64,000 nt of DNA, from contig NZ_OZ245846.1 in assembly GCF_965228935.1 (NCBI RefSeq), positions 248,001-312,000 on the forward strand. The letters run 5' to 3'. The translations under genes and the position numbers were made by a program. Positions 45,585 through 52,586 of the stretch are shown piece after piece (the stretch's first letter is position 1; each line of letters opens with the position of its first letter). The notes under the pieces are model-generated. The model worked only from the letters and a program-made list of their open reading frames with translations. It ran no database searches and had not been told where the DNA came from. This DNA comes from Ulvibacterium sp965228935. GTDB taxonomy: Bacteria > Bacteroidota > Bacteroidia > Flavobacteriales > Flavobacteriaceae.

Positions 45585-46265
45585 TCAATATAAATTTTGA
45601 TTGAATTCTGTGAACTTTGATATTTGACCTTCATATTTATTTTTAGTGCTTCCACCTTTTACTATCTTCTCCTCTTGAACTACAGATCCAATTCGAAGGT
45701 GAACTGAAAATCCAACATCAGGTTTTTCCATAAAGTCTTTTTTATTTTCTTTGCTTAGGACGAAGTTATTTTCATAAAGATGTAGATCATTATTTTTGAT
45801 TGCTCTATTGTATGCTGACATAGATTCTCCTCCGTTCTGTGAGTTAGCAATAAATCTTTCCATAAAGTCAATTGTATAATCTAATTCACCAATAAACTGA
45901 TTTAAGTAAAAACCCATAAAAATTGGTCTTTCAATTCTGTCATAATATCTAATTTTAAATGCATTTTCCAGTATTTCTAAGAAAACTGGGTCAAATTCTG
46001 TAATTACATCATTATTGACTTTAGCTAAAAGATTTTTGAGCTTTTCAAACCTGTCGAAATGGTAATGATATTTTTCTCTGTGCTTGAGGTTAAAAACGAT
46101 TATAGCCTTCAGATATTTTTCAACTGATGTACTTGCAAGTGTTAGCCCTTGAATTATCAAATGATTATTGAGTAAGAAACGAGCAGCAATGTAATCTCGA
46201 TAGCCAAGGTCTATTAGCCAATGCCCTTTACAAAGCTTTTCCGTCCATGTAATCGAATTGTCCAT
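45585..46265 (-). CDS. HEPN-domain-like protein
   Basis: 226 residues from the ATG at 46265 (an upstream frame starts at 46298 inside a palindrome). The N-terminal helical part (DLGYRDYIAARFLLNNHLII, LASTSVEKYLKAIIVFNLKH) is a HEPN-type helical bundle. The classical Rx4-6H ribonuclease motif is not obvious, so it may be a binding or non-catalytic HEPN. The C-terminal 80 residues are beta-rich and not recognised. Last gene of the minus-strand cassette-like series. Confidence 0.6.
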   Translation of the reverse strand: MDNSITWTEKLCKGHWLIDLGYRDYIAARFLLNNHLIIQGLTLASTSVEKYLKAIIVFNLKHREKYHYHFDRFEKLKNLLAKVNNDVITEFDPVFLEILENAFKIRYYDRIERPIFMGFYLNQFIGELDYTIDFMERFIANSQNGGESMSAYNRAIKNNDLHLYENNFVLSKENKKDFMEKPDVGFSVHLRIGSVVQEEKIVKGGSTKNKYEGQISKFTEFNQNLY

Positions 46266-46288
46266 AGTAATTGCCGGTAAAGGTTTGG

Positions 46289-46339
46289 CTACGCGCAATG
46301 TTCCGAAGGGGATAGCATAATAGGTTTTGTTGTGCGTAG
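46289..46339 (-). repeat. Cassette-boundary palindrome 1 (51 bp)
   Basis: Arms CTACGCGCAA (46289-46298) and TTGTGCGTAG (46330-46339), 9 of 10 paired. It fills the space between two HEPN genes and ends one base from the stop of the upstream gene. attC-like in position, but its outer ends lack a clean GTT. Confidence 0.45.
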
Positions 46340-47047
46340 TTATTTTTTTATAGGTTTTAGTTTTAAGCGTCTCTTTTTTTCTTCAAGATTCCATTTTTTT
46401 CTTTTTTCGATAATTTTTTCGATGCTGGTTAACCTAGCAAAATACTCATTATAATGAGCTTTGTGATTATTACGTTCTCTAGAATCGATTAGCCCCCTAA
46501 CAATTTCTATCAACTGTTTATGAATTTCAAACCATGTATCTATTTGAATTACATCTATGGTTTTTAACCAAACCAACGCATCAGGATCATGAGACAAATT
46601 GTTACCGTAAAGTGGATATTCCCACTGCCCATGAGCTATTTTATTTCTGATTTGTCCCTGAGTTCTTAGATATGTGTCTACCAAATTTTTAATCTTCTTT
46701 TTCTTATTTGGTATCTCAGAACCTCGTTTGCGAAATTTTGCGAACGCCGTATTCACGCACTTTGTCCATTTGTTAATGACATCTCTGTCCTTTAAAATTT
46801 TCTTTTTATCAGATTCACTAAATCCAAATGGCGTGTGAACTAGTTTAACTAATGCTGCTTCAGACCATGAAGTGTAAATCAATAAATAAATATTTGTGTA
46901 AAGCATAACTCCATGGCTGTCATCTTTACGAAGTGCCATGTTTATTTGCATGTTTACCTTTCTTCTGGCTGAATCTAGCGTAATTAGGTTTTTTGAAAAT
47001 TCGCTGTGGAATCTTTGCTCATCTGTGGTTACGGAGGTCATAGTCAA
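46340..47047 (-). CDS. HEPN-domain protein with Rx4H ribonuclease motif
   Basis: 235 residues, helical. The segment GQIRNKIAHGQWEYPL carries R134-x4-H139, the catalytic motif of HEPN ribonucleases. The N-terminal half (VMLYTNIYLLIYTSWSEAAL) is the usual first pair of helices, and a Lys/Arg-rich tail follows. HEPN nucleases cut RNA, often tRNA anticodons or phage transcripts, in anti-phage or toxin systems. A tRNA-like gene lies 50 bp upstream of its start. Target unknown. Confidence 0.7.
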   Translation of the reverse strand: MTMTSVTTDEQRFHSEFSKNLITLDSARRKVNMQINMALRKDDSHGVMLYTNIYLLIYTSWSEAALVKLVHTPFGFSESDKKKILKDRDVINKWTKCVNTAFAKFRKRGSEIPNKKKKIKNLVDTYLRTQGQIRNKIAHGQWEYPLYGNNLSHDPDALVWLKTIDVIQIDTWFEIHKQLIEIVRGLIDSRERNNHKAHYNEYFARLTSIEKIIEKRKKWNLEEKKRRLKLKPIKK

Positions 47048-47066
47048 ATCTAATTGTAATGCTCCA

Positions 47067-47107
47067 GGCAGTTGACAGAGAACTTTTGATGTTCGCTCTC
47101 AACTGCC
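47067..47107 (-). repeat. Inverted repeat overlapping the 3' arm of the tRNA-like gene
   Basis: GGCAGTTGA (47067-47075) pairs with TCAACTGCC (47099-47107), with GAG/CTC pairs inside. On the minus strand the 3' acceptor arm of the tRNA-like sequence could pair with this downstream copy instead of with its own 5' end. Confidence 0.55.
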
Positions 47108-47171
47108 CGGAATCGAACCGGGATTACTTGATTTACAATCAAGCGTGTTGGCCATATTACACTACAGCTGT
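47098..47171 (-). tRNA. Atypical tRNA-like gene, anticodon GTA (Tyr), short variable loop
   Basis: About 74 nt on the minus strand. D stem GTGT/ACAC, D loop with GG, anticodon stem CTTGA/TCAAG with loop TTGTAAA (anticodon GTA), four-base variable loop, and T arm CCCGG-TTCGATT-CCGGG. The acceptor ACAGCTG/CAGTTGA pairs at six positions with an A-A mismatch at 1-72. No CCA is encoded. Bacterial tRNA-Tyr normally has a long variable arm; this one does not. It may be an orphan tRNA, a decoy, or a tRNA-derived remnant carried by mobile DNA. The T and anticodon arms are clear. Confidence 0.65.
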
Positions 47172-47361
47172 ATTTTAAATATCGTCTTTTTAAAAATATG
47201 CACAACTTGTGTATATATGAAACTTTATTGGGCTTATACCCGCAATCAGTATGGCTATGCCCAACTAACCAGCTTTTCAGTTTCGTAGTACACCTTTATT
47301 ATATTTTTTCTTTCCTTTCATCACTTAAACCACATACTCATTTACTGTTAAGCACTGTGCT
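47172..47361. other. AT-rich stretch upstream of the tRNA-like gene
   Basis: No gene supported; the plus-strand frame from 47198 has low-complexity hydrophobic content and overlaps the small ORF on the other strand. It may hold the promoter of the tRNA-like gene. Confidence 0.35.
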
Positions 47362-47523
47362 TTATCTGATTTTTGATTTAACATTGTCAAAGTATGGATA
47401 TTCAATCAAAGTCACTTTTCCATTACTTTCATTTGTAAACTCAAATTTTACATTAGAATAATTTCGTTCCAACAGATCATTAATATCCGTTATTGTCATT
47501 GCTCTGTATTTTCCATTGTACAT
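47362..47523 (-). CDS. Small protein (53 residues), unknown function
   Basis: Begins MYNGKYRAMTITDINDLLER and continues NYSNVKFEFTNESNGKVTLI before the end. Composition is natural, with an alpha-beta-beta pattern. It sits between two cassette-type spacers in the same orientation as its neighbours, with a palindrome directly upstream. A GTG two codons upstream is an alternative start. Could be a complete small cassette gene or a C-terminal fragment. Confidence 0.45.
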   Translation of the reverse strand: MYNGKYRAMTITDINDLLERNYSNVKFEFTNESNGKVTLIEYPYFDNVKSKIR

Positions 47524-47537
47524 ATACACAGTGGCAC

Positions 47538-47590
47538 GTTAACAATTCCGAGTGGATTATGCCTTAATTGAATCCACTGTAACAGTTGTT
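47538..47590 (-). repeat. Cassette-boundary palindrome 2 (53 bp), attC-like
   Basis: On the minus strand it opens with AACAACTGTTAC, has paired arms AGTGGATT/AATCCACT around a 12-base loop, and closes with GGAATTGTTAAC. It overlaps the HNH stop codon. Ends AAC and GTTAAC, inner unpaired bases and length fit an integron attC site. Confidence 0.5.
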
Positions 47591-48614
47591 ATTCATTATC
47601 GTGCGCTGACTTTTTTTTATCCCAAATTACGGCAGAACTGAAAGCTCGATTTTCGTCTTTCAAGTCTAATAAGGGTTCAAAAGTTGTAATTTCCATATCA
47701 GACGTTCCGCCCTTATTTGAACATAGAATTTTCTTGATGTTTTTATATATTTCCGCATCTTCTTTATTGTAACCAGGGAAAGCTATACTTATTTGCGCTT
47801 CTCTTGATTTAGTTTTCAGAACAAAAGTGTTCAAGAAGCATATAAGTTCTTTTGGCTTATTTATGGTATTTGCTCCGACATACATTTCTGGAAATTCGTA
47901 ATTGATCCAAAATGGGTCGGTTATTATTTCCTTTTCCGGATTCAAAATCTGTTCTCTTACCATGTCTAAATTTTGATTGAACAGAAAAATATGCCCATAC
48001 TTTTCAAATCCAAGCAAGTAACCAATCTTTAAAAGAGCAATCGATGCCAACCTCATATTTCCCTTGTCGGGAATTTTCATATTGAACTGGAATTTCCGAG
48101 TCGCATATTTTCCAAACTCACCTTCGATTGGAAAAAAACCTCTTTCCTCACTAGCTAAAAAGTTATCAAAATCTTTTGGATTTGAGTATTTGCTTTGAAG
48201 ATTCAAAGTCATTTTGCCTTCATTGTCAAAACTCAAATCAGCTGTAACTTTTGAGCCTTGGGAATTTTCTAATTTAGTTCTATGCTCTGAGTTTGGACTA
48301 AAACTCTTAAAGTCTTGTTCCAAGAGATATGTAAGTAATTCAACATCTGTTCTGTGTCCGCTTTTGTTGTTACATTCTTTACAGGTCAAAATGTTATCTT
48401 TTCCACCCAAAGATTTTGGTGGATTATGTTCTAAGGTCAGATAATTTTCCTCGCTAGGAATTAAGTCGCTTTCAAGAAAAACCTCCAAACATAGAGGACA
48501 TAAAACGCCTTTGTCAAATTCTACTTTGAATTTGACATTCGTTTTTTCTTTTATCCATTTAAGGTTTTGTGAATAAACGTCGAATATCTTCTTTTTCTTC
48601 TTGAATTTTCTCAT
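47589..48614 (-). CDS. HNH endonuclease
   Basis: 341 residues. Zinc-finger HNH nuclease near the N terminus: C39-x2-C42 (VLCPLCLEVF), the catalytic H63 in LTLEHNPPKS, C78-x2-C81 (ILTCKECNNK) and H87. A basic N terminus (RKFKKKKK) precedes it. The C-terminal 230 residues are unrecognised, with beta-rich segments. HNH proteins of this layout occur in defence islands and mobile DNA; a role in cutting foreign DNA is inference. One of the same-strand single genes separated by palindromes. Confidence 0.82.
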   Translation of the reverse strand: MRKFKKKKKIFDVYSQNLKWIKEKTNVKFKVEFDKGVLCPLCLEVFLESDLIPSEENYLTLEHNPPKSLGGKDNILTCKECNNKSGHRTDVELLTYLLEQDFKSFSPNSEHRTKLENSQGSKVTADLSFDNEGKMTLNLQSKYSNPKDFDNFLASEERGFFPIEGEFGKYATRKFQFNMKIPDKGNMRLASIALLKIGYLLGFEKYGHIFLFNQNLDMVREQILNPEKEIITDPFWINYEFPEMYVGANTINKPKELICFLNTFVLKTKSREAQISIAFPGYNKEDAEIYKNIKKILCSNKGGTSDMEITTFEPLLDLKDENRAFSSAVIWDKKKSAHDNE

Positions 48615-48629
48615 TTCTCAGCTTGTGCA

Positions 48630-48777
48630 CAACGGCTCGACTATGATTTCGGCACGTAGGGCAGCGCAGAAAAGCGAAATATGCAGGCCTTTACCTGGCC
48701 TGCGGAGCAAGCTGCGGAACAAAATCATTTAAGCCTAGATTTAGGATTTAAAAGTAGAAAAATAGTCGGCTGGTTGG
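48630..48777 (-). repeat. Cassette-boundary palindrome 3 (148 bp), attC-like
   Basis: Outer arms, minus strand: CCAACCAGCCGACTAT (48777-48762) and ATAGTCGAGCCGTTG (48644-48630), pairing except for two bulges. Inside is a perfect GCAGGCC/GGCCTGC hairpin. It begins CCAAC after the DUF2971 stop and ends GTTG 16 bp before the HNH start. Confidence 0.55.
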
Positions 48778-48816
48778 AATGTAGTACTGAATTATAGCTT
48801 TTGAAAGACACTGTTT

Positions 48817-49590
48817 TTATTTAGGTAATACTTTTTCAAAATACAACTCCAATTTATTTGGATGAGGATAAACAACATACACCGGCACGTCAGGAAAAAC
48901 CCTTGCCCTAATGCTCAAAATAAGTCTATATGCACTGGGTTTATTGTCAATCATTTGGTGTCCAATATAAAGTCCTTTAACCTTTTCAGGGTCATAATGT
49001 AAAATCCTGTCTTTTTTCGGTCCTAAAGTAGTAATGAAACGCCATTCATTTTCATATTCCCAATGCTTGAGTTTTGTCGTCAACATATATTGAATAGCAA
49101 ATGGATATTCTTTTTTTACTTTGACGAGTTTTTTGGGATATATAACTTTCACGAAAGTTCCACCAGCAGTTTGGTCAGCACTAGGAATAACGGTTACTTC
49201 TGTTCCTTTAAATTCAATTGCAAACCCATGATAATTATCCGTGTAAAGTGCCCACATAACATGATTATCCACAATTTCAGTCATAGAAACCACTCCGAGA
49301 TTCGAACAATTATTTCTTTTAACTGTTGTCATTTCGTTGATTGTCTGTATGTCCTCTGGACTATCTAAAAGATTGATATTACAATCAAATGGGTCATTAA
49401 ATGAGGCAGGGTTTGATAAATGAAAATATGAATTCATGAGCGAATCCAAATTGTTGATGTTCAAAGAATAGTATTTGAAAGCTTTTTCAGCTTTTTTTGG
49501 CATCATTACTCCGTTTTGGGAATAATGCCAAAAGCCAGTATCCTTTTCTTTTATTATGGCGTATTCTTCATCAATTTTAAACTCTGTCAT
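48817..49590 (-). CDS. DUF2971-domain protein
   Basis: 257 residues with the family pattern: FKYYSLNINNLDSLMNSYFH, LSNPASFNDPFDCNINL, then VVSMTEIVDNHVMWALYTDN with YHGFAIEF, and KLKHWEYENEWRFITTLGP. DUF2971 proteins are common near restriction and abortive-infection genes, and their biochemical role is unknown. Codons are AT-rich like the flanking cassette genes. Confidence 0.85.
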   Translation of the reverse strand: MTEFKIDEEYAIIKEKDTGFWHYSQNGVMMPKKAEKAFKYYSLNINNLDSLMNSYFHLSNPASFNDPFDCNINLLDSPEDIQTINEMTTVKRNNCSNLGVVSMTEIVDNHVMWALYTDNYHGFAIEFKGTEVTVIPSADQTAGGTFVKVIYPKKLVKVKKEYPFAIQYMLTTKLKHWEYENEWRFITTLGPKKDRILHYDPEKVKGLYIGHQMIDNKPSAYRLILSIRARVFPDVPVYVVYPHPNKLELYFEKVLPK

Positions 49591-49604
49591 TTTTTCAAAT
49601 AGTG

Positions 49605-49755
49605 GCTAACGGTCATGTGTATGATTAGTTGCGGACTTTTCACGTAGGCTGAGCTTGTCGAAGTGGGGAAAATGTCCGCCTGTATCGAAGATAGTTAATT
49701 GCAAGGATTTCCATTTTGGGAAATCTGACCGCAATTAATTATACACCGTGTTGGC
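49605..49755 (-). repeat. Cassette-boundary palindrome 4 (151 bp), attC-like
   Basis: Minus strand: GCCAACACGGTGTATAATTA and TTGCGG at one end; CCGCAACTAATCATACAC and CGTTAGC at the other, pairing over about 25 bases with bulges. The AAC end overlaps the last codons of the upstream gene and the GTTAGC end lies 14 bp before the next start codon. A second inner arm pair GCGGAC/GTCCGC is present, and a copy of the dispersed GAGCTTGTCGAAG element sits inside. Confidence 0.6.
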
Positions 49756-50563
49756 TGTAGTTTTTTCTAATTAGTTCAGGGTTAATAATTTCGTCAATGG
49801 TAAAAAGACTAAAAAAGGTTCCTTGAACATTTCCAAAAGCTTTGGGCGCATAAGTTTGGAAACCATTTTCCTCTATTGTCGAGTTGCTCACGTTTTTTAA
49901 ATAGTCCGATTGTTCTTTAATGATGTCAATCGTAAACCCAGATAATATCGGAAAAACGAAAATTTTTCTTTTCAATTCTAAATCTAAATCCTTGCTCTTT
50001 TCATTGAATTTAGTATCTAGTCTACCGTCCAGAAAAATTTTGAACTTTTCTTTTTCATATCTTGATTTATTGTAGTCAATTGTTAGGACGTCAACTAGAA
50101 TTGTATCTCCATTTTCCCTAACGAATTCAAAATCGATACTTTTTTGGTTTTCAAGTCTCCGCTCATACTTTTGAAAGGCATGGTTTAAACTTAAGTCCAA
50201 ACACGCAGCTATCTCCCCAAGAGTATGATGGAAGTTATTTCTCTCAAAATTATAAAGTGCAGCAACCAATAAGTTTTTGAATTCCCTTCTATTTCCGAAT
50301 TTTTCAAATTCACCAAGTAAATGATTGAAATAGCCGAATTCATTTCGAATGATTCTAGAATTATTTGTATTGTGCTCCTTTACTAATTCGAAAAAAGTTA
50401 CTATAAAGTTATTGTTTGGAGTCCCGCCATTATGTTTTTCGGTATGCTCAAATGCTTTTGACAGAAAGGTTTTGAACTCAGCCTCGTTCAGATATTTCCA
50501 TAAATTCGGTAAGTAAAGATTAATTATTTCAATACTGCTTCGAATCATCGTTTTAGTAAGCAT
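49739..50563 (-). CDS. Unknown protein, possible nuclease-like core
   Basis: 274 residues, not recognised. The N-terminal two thirds are helical (INLYLPNLWKYLNEAEFKTF; NFHHTLGEIAACLDLSLNHA). The segment IDFEFVRENGDTILVDVLTI has the strand-turn-strand look of a PD-(D/E)xK core but lacks a clear ExK. Single gene flanked by cassette-type palindromes in the defence island. Confidence 0.55.
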   Translation of the reverse strand: MLTKTMIRSSIEIINLYLPNLWKYLNEAEFKTFLSKAFEHTEKHNGGTPNNNFIVTFFELVKEHNTNNSRIIRNEFGYFNHLLGEFEKFGNRREFKNLLVAALYNFERNNFHHTLGEIAACLDLSLNHAFQKYERRLENQKSIDFEFVRENGDTILVDVLTIDYNKSRYEKEKFKIFLDGRLDTKFNEKSKDLDLELKRKIFVFPILSGFTIDIIKEQSDYLKNVSNSTIEENGFQTYAPKAFGNVQGTFFSLFTIDEIINPELIRKNYSQHGV

Positions 50564-50890
50564 TCATTTTCGTTTAAAATTACAGCCAACTTGTTTTTAT
50601 AATCATAAAATACATCTATATACGCCCAAAACTGAATAAAATCGACGTCATGTATTATATTCTTTTTTTAGTTTTTGAATATTTATATTAGGTTCTTGTT
50701 GATTTCGGAATATTACCTCCAAAATCTTTTGCGGCCTAAGGACAACCACTAACAAAAAAGTGCCAATTCCAATCGCTAGATTCCCATAATCAATTCAATT
50801 GTATTCTTTTTGCATCACTTATTTATTCTACAATACTATTTTTTAAGTATCGCCTGTATTTGTCTCATTTCAGACAAGGATAAATTTACC
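50564..50890. other. Gap before ApeA stop, with a cassette-type end and a short relic frame
   Basis: Next to the unknown gene start the minus strand reads AACAAGTTGGCTGTAATTTT, the GTTGGC half of a cassette boundary, but no matching left half was found. A 49-codon start-less frame at 50648-50794 encodes a possible membrane segment (IGIGTFLLVVVLRPQ). Otherwise nothing supportable. Confidence 0.35.
50648..50794 (-). pseudogene. Possible small membrane-peptide frame or relic
   Basis: 49 codons after an in-frame stop with no ATG. It encodes a hydrophobic segment IGIGTFLLVVVL followed by a polar tail RPQKILEVIFRNQQEPNIN and a Lys-rich end. It could be a small TM protein with an unusual start (a TTG lies inside the hydrophobic part) or a broken gene. 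Confidence 0.2.
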
Positions 50891-52255
50891 TCATAGCCGT
50901 CCTATCATTTCTTGTATAATCCTTCTTGATTTCGACTTATCTATAGACAATTTTGCGGTTATGCATGCATATAAAATGGCCGACAATAGTCTCGTGGTGT
51001 ATATCAGTTCTGGTCCAGAGGCTTTGAGAGGTTTAACACTGCTGTCGTAATGTGTAAAATAGTTTCTTGTGTTTATGGCCATATTTATGAAATTCTTTTT
51101 TGCCTTGTTGTCCTCAAAAAGGAAATCTAGTTCATATCTGCTAATCAAGTCTTTAAGCCTTTGTCTCAAGTTGGGTTCATTCGCGTACCGCAAGAGTTGT
51201 TCCATCCAATCCCTATCCTTATTCGGTTCTGGGAAAGCGCCCATGGCGGCATTTTTCAATTTTTCGAAATATTCGATTGAAAACTTGGTCATATCACTCT
51301 CTAATCGGTGAAAAACTTCTACGGCATGGGCGGCATCAAGAAATCTATTTTCAGTGAAAAGACGTTTTGACTTTAACCTACTGTTAATTAAGTTAATTGG
51401 TATGTGAAAGGTTTTGTATAAGACAAACCAGTTATTTAATACCTCATCAAAGTTTTCCTCGACAATGGAATATGGTATGATATGATCCATGATATTGTTA
51501 TGGATACTACCAGAATGAAAAAAAGTGGTTGGAAAATAAACTTCAACCGGAATATTTCTGGTCGATGATCCGATTTTTTCGGTAAAAGCATTGTCTTTCA
51601 ACTCAAACTTGGTCGGATAACTCTGTTCATTGGTGCAAAATGATATGAACGTAACAAAGCATTTAATATCTTCCCAAATCCTCAACCAATTCTCCTTGGA
51701 GACGTAAGAAAGATTTAACTCGGTAAATTGCTCAACAATGTGTCGGTTTGGGTCATTTTCAGACTTAAGGGACGCATCATGGTATATATTGCAAGTGATG
51801 TCTCCATTCAATATAATATCGTCCATACTTGTACTTCTGCCTTCAATTTTAAATGACCAATCTTCAAAATTATGCTCAATTTTCATGTTTGGTGGATTAA
51901 ACCATGGTCCCAGATTAAATGTCGAAAATGAAGCTTCATGGAAAATTAGATCGTCCTTGCTCTTTACCTGGATCCCTTTGAAAATAAACGTCACGTTATA
52001 AGTGGTAATCGTTCCAAAATTGCGACTGCTCTTAAACGATCTATAATCTAAATCAACCAGCGTGAAAACTCCAATTGGCGTCTTACCGACAACCAAGTCT
52101 ATCTTATGGTGCCGGAATGGAATGGGATCCTCCGTAAAACTTCCGAATATTGAAATTGAAATTCTGGTTTCAGGGTCAAATGTTAACTTTCCATGAATCC
52201 AATCATTTTTTGTGGCACTACTCCACTTTCCCTCAATTTCAAATTTATTTATCAA
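50891..52255 (-). CDS. ApeA-type anti-phage HEPN nuclease
   Basis: 454 residues. The N-terminal half has the ApeA_NTD1 pattern: FEIEGKWSSATKNDWIHGKL, TFDPETRISISIFGSF, then LDYRSFKSSRNFG. The C-terminal third is a HEPN domain with R397-x4-H402 in NTRNYFTHYD, the ribonuclease motif. ApeA proteins are abortive-infection nucleases described among predicted anti-phage systems. The gene looks intact. It adjoins a recombinase HTH relic and the Fic gene. Confidence 0.82.
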   Translation of the reverse strand: MINKFEIEGKWSSATKNDWIHGKLTFDPETRISISIFGSFTEDPIPFRHHKIDLVVGKTPIGVFTLVDLDYRSFKSSRNFGTITTYNVTFIFKGIQVKSKDDLIFHEASFSTFNLGPWFNPPNMKIEHNFEDWSFKIEGRSTSMDDIILNGDITCNIYHDASLKSENDPNRHIVEQFTELNLSYVSKENWLRIWEDIKCFVTFISFCTNEQSYPTKFELKDNAFTEKIGSSTRNIPVEVYFPTTFFHSGSIHNNIMDHIIPYSIVEENFDEVLNNWFVLYKTFHIPINLINSRLKSKRLFTENRFLDAAHAVEVFHRLESDMTKFSIEYFEKLKNAAMGAFPEPNKDRDWMEQLLRYANEPNLRQRLKDLISRYELDFLFEDNKAKKNFINMAINTRNYFTHYDSSVKPLKASGPELIYTTRLLSAILYACITAKLSIDKSKSRRIIQEMIGRL

Positions 52256-52299
52256 ATGCTTAGATTTAGTAGTTCAATTAATTTTGCTTAATGTTCTTT

Positions 52300-52458
52300 C
52301 TAGGGCTTCATTTTCCTAGAGAGCCCACTATATCTCAAATATTTGTAATAGAATGTTTTAGAGATGTTCAGTTCCTCGAAAATCTCAGAAACTGTCAGCT
52401 TCTTCCTTAAAGGACTTCTTACAAAGTACAGCTTTTTGTTGGTTTTTCTTACTTGCAA
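52300..52458 (-). pseudogene. Helix-turn-helix relic, recombinase/resolvase-like C terminus
   Basis: A 53-codon frame with no ATG (TTG at 52458 possible). The translation RKKLTVSEIFEELNISKTFY then YKYLR is a helix-turn-helix of the type at the C terminus of serine recombinases. It lies between ApeA and fic and suggests past mobile-element activity. A complete small HTH regulator is an alternative. Confidence 0.45.
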
Positions 52459-52513
52459 TTTTACAAATCAACAGCTTTTTTTTAACTCTTTTATACTTAG
52501 TCTTCCTTCGAAC

Positions 52514-52586
52514 TGAGCCAAATAAATTTCACAATCAACTCATATTTTTATTAATTTTGAGCCGAATAAGAATTATAATCGACTCA
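52514..52586 (+). promoter_or_regulatory. Two tandem 29-bp operator-like sites and promoter of the fic gene
   Basis: Site 1 is 52514-52542 and site 2 is 52558-52586; 21 of 28-29 positions agree and starts are 44 bp apart (about four helical turns). Site 2 is an inverted repeat TGAGCCGA-N13-TCGACTCA (7 of 8 paired) and covers the A of the start codon. Between and overlapping them is TAATTTTG (52552-52559), a perfect -7 box. This arrangement predicts tight repression, perhaps by the winged-helix tail of the Fic protein itself. Confidence 0.6.

Noticed and set aside
45422..45655. 77-codon minus-strand frame after HEPN gene 1
   Set aside because: Overlaps the end of the HEPN gene in another frame and the half palindrome; no support.
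47198..47461. 87-codon plus-strand hydrophobic frame
   Set aside because: Low-complexity hydrophobic content and antisense to the better supported 53-residue frame at 47362-47523.
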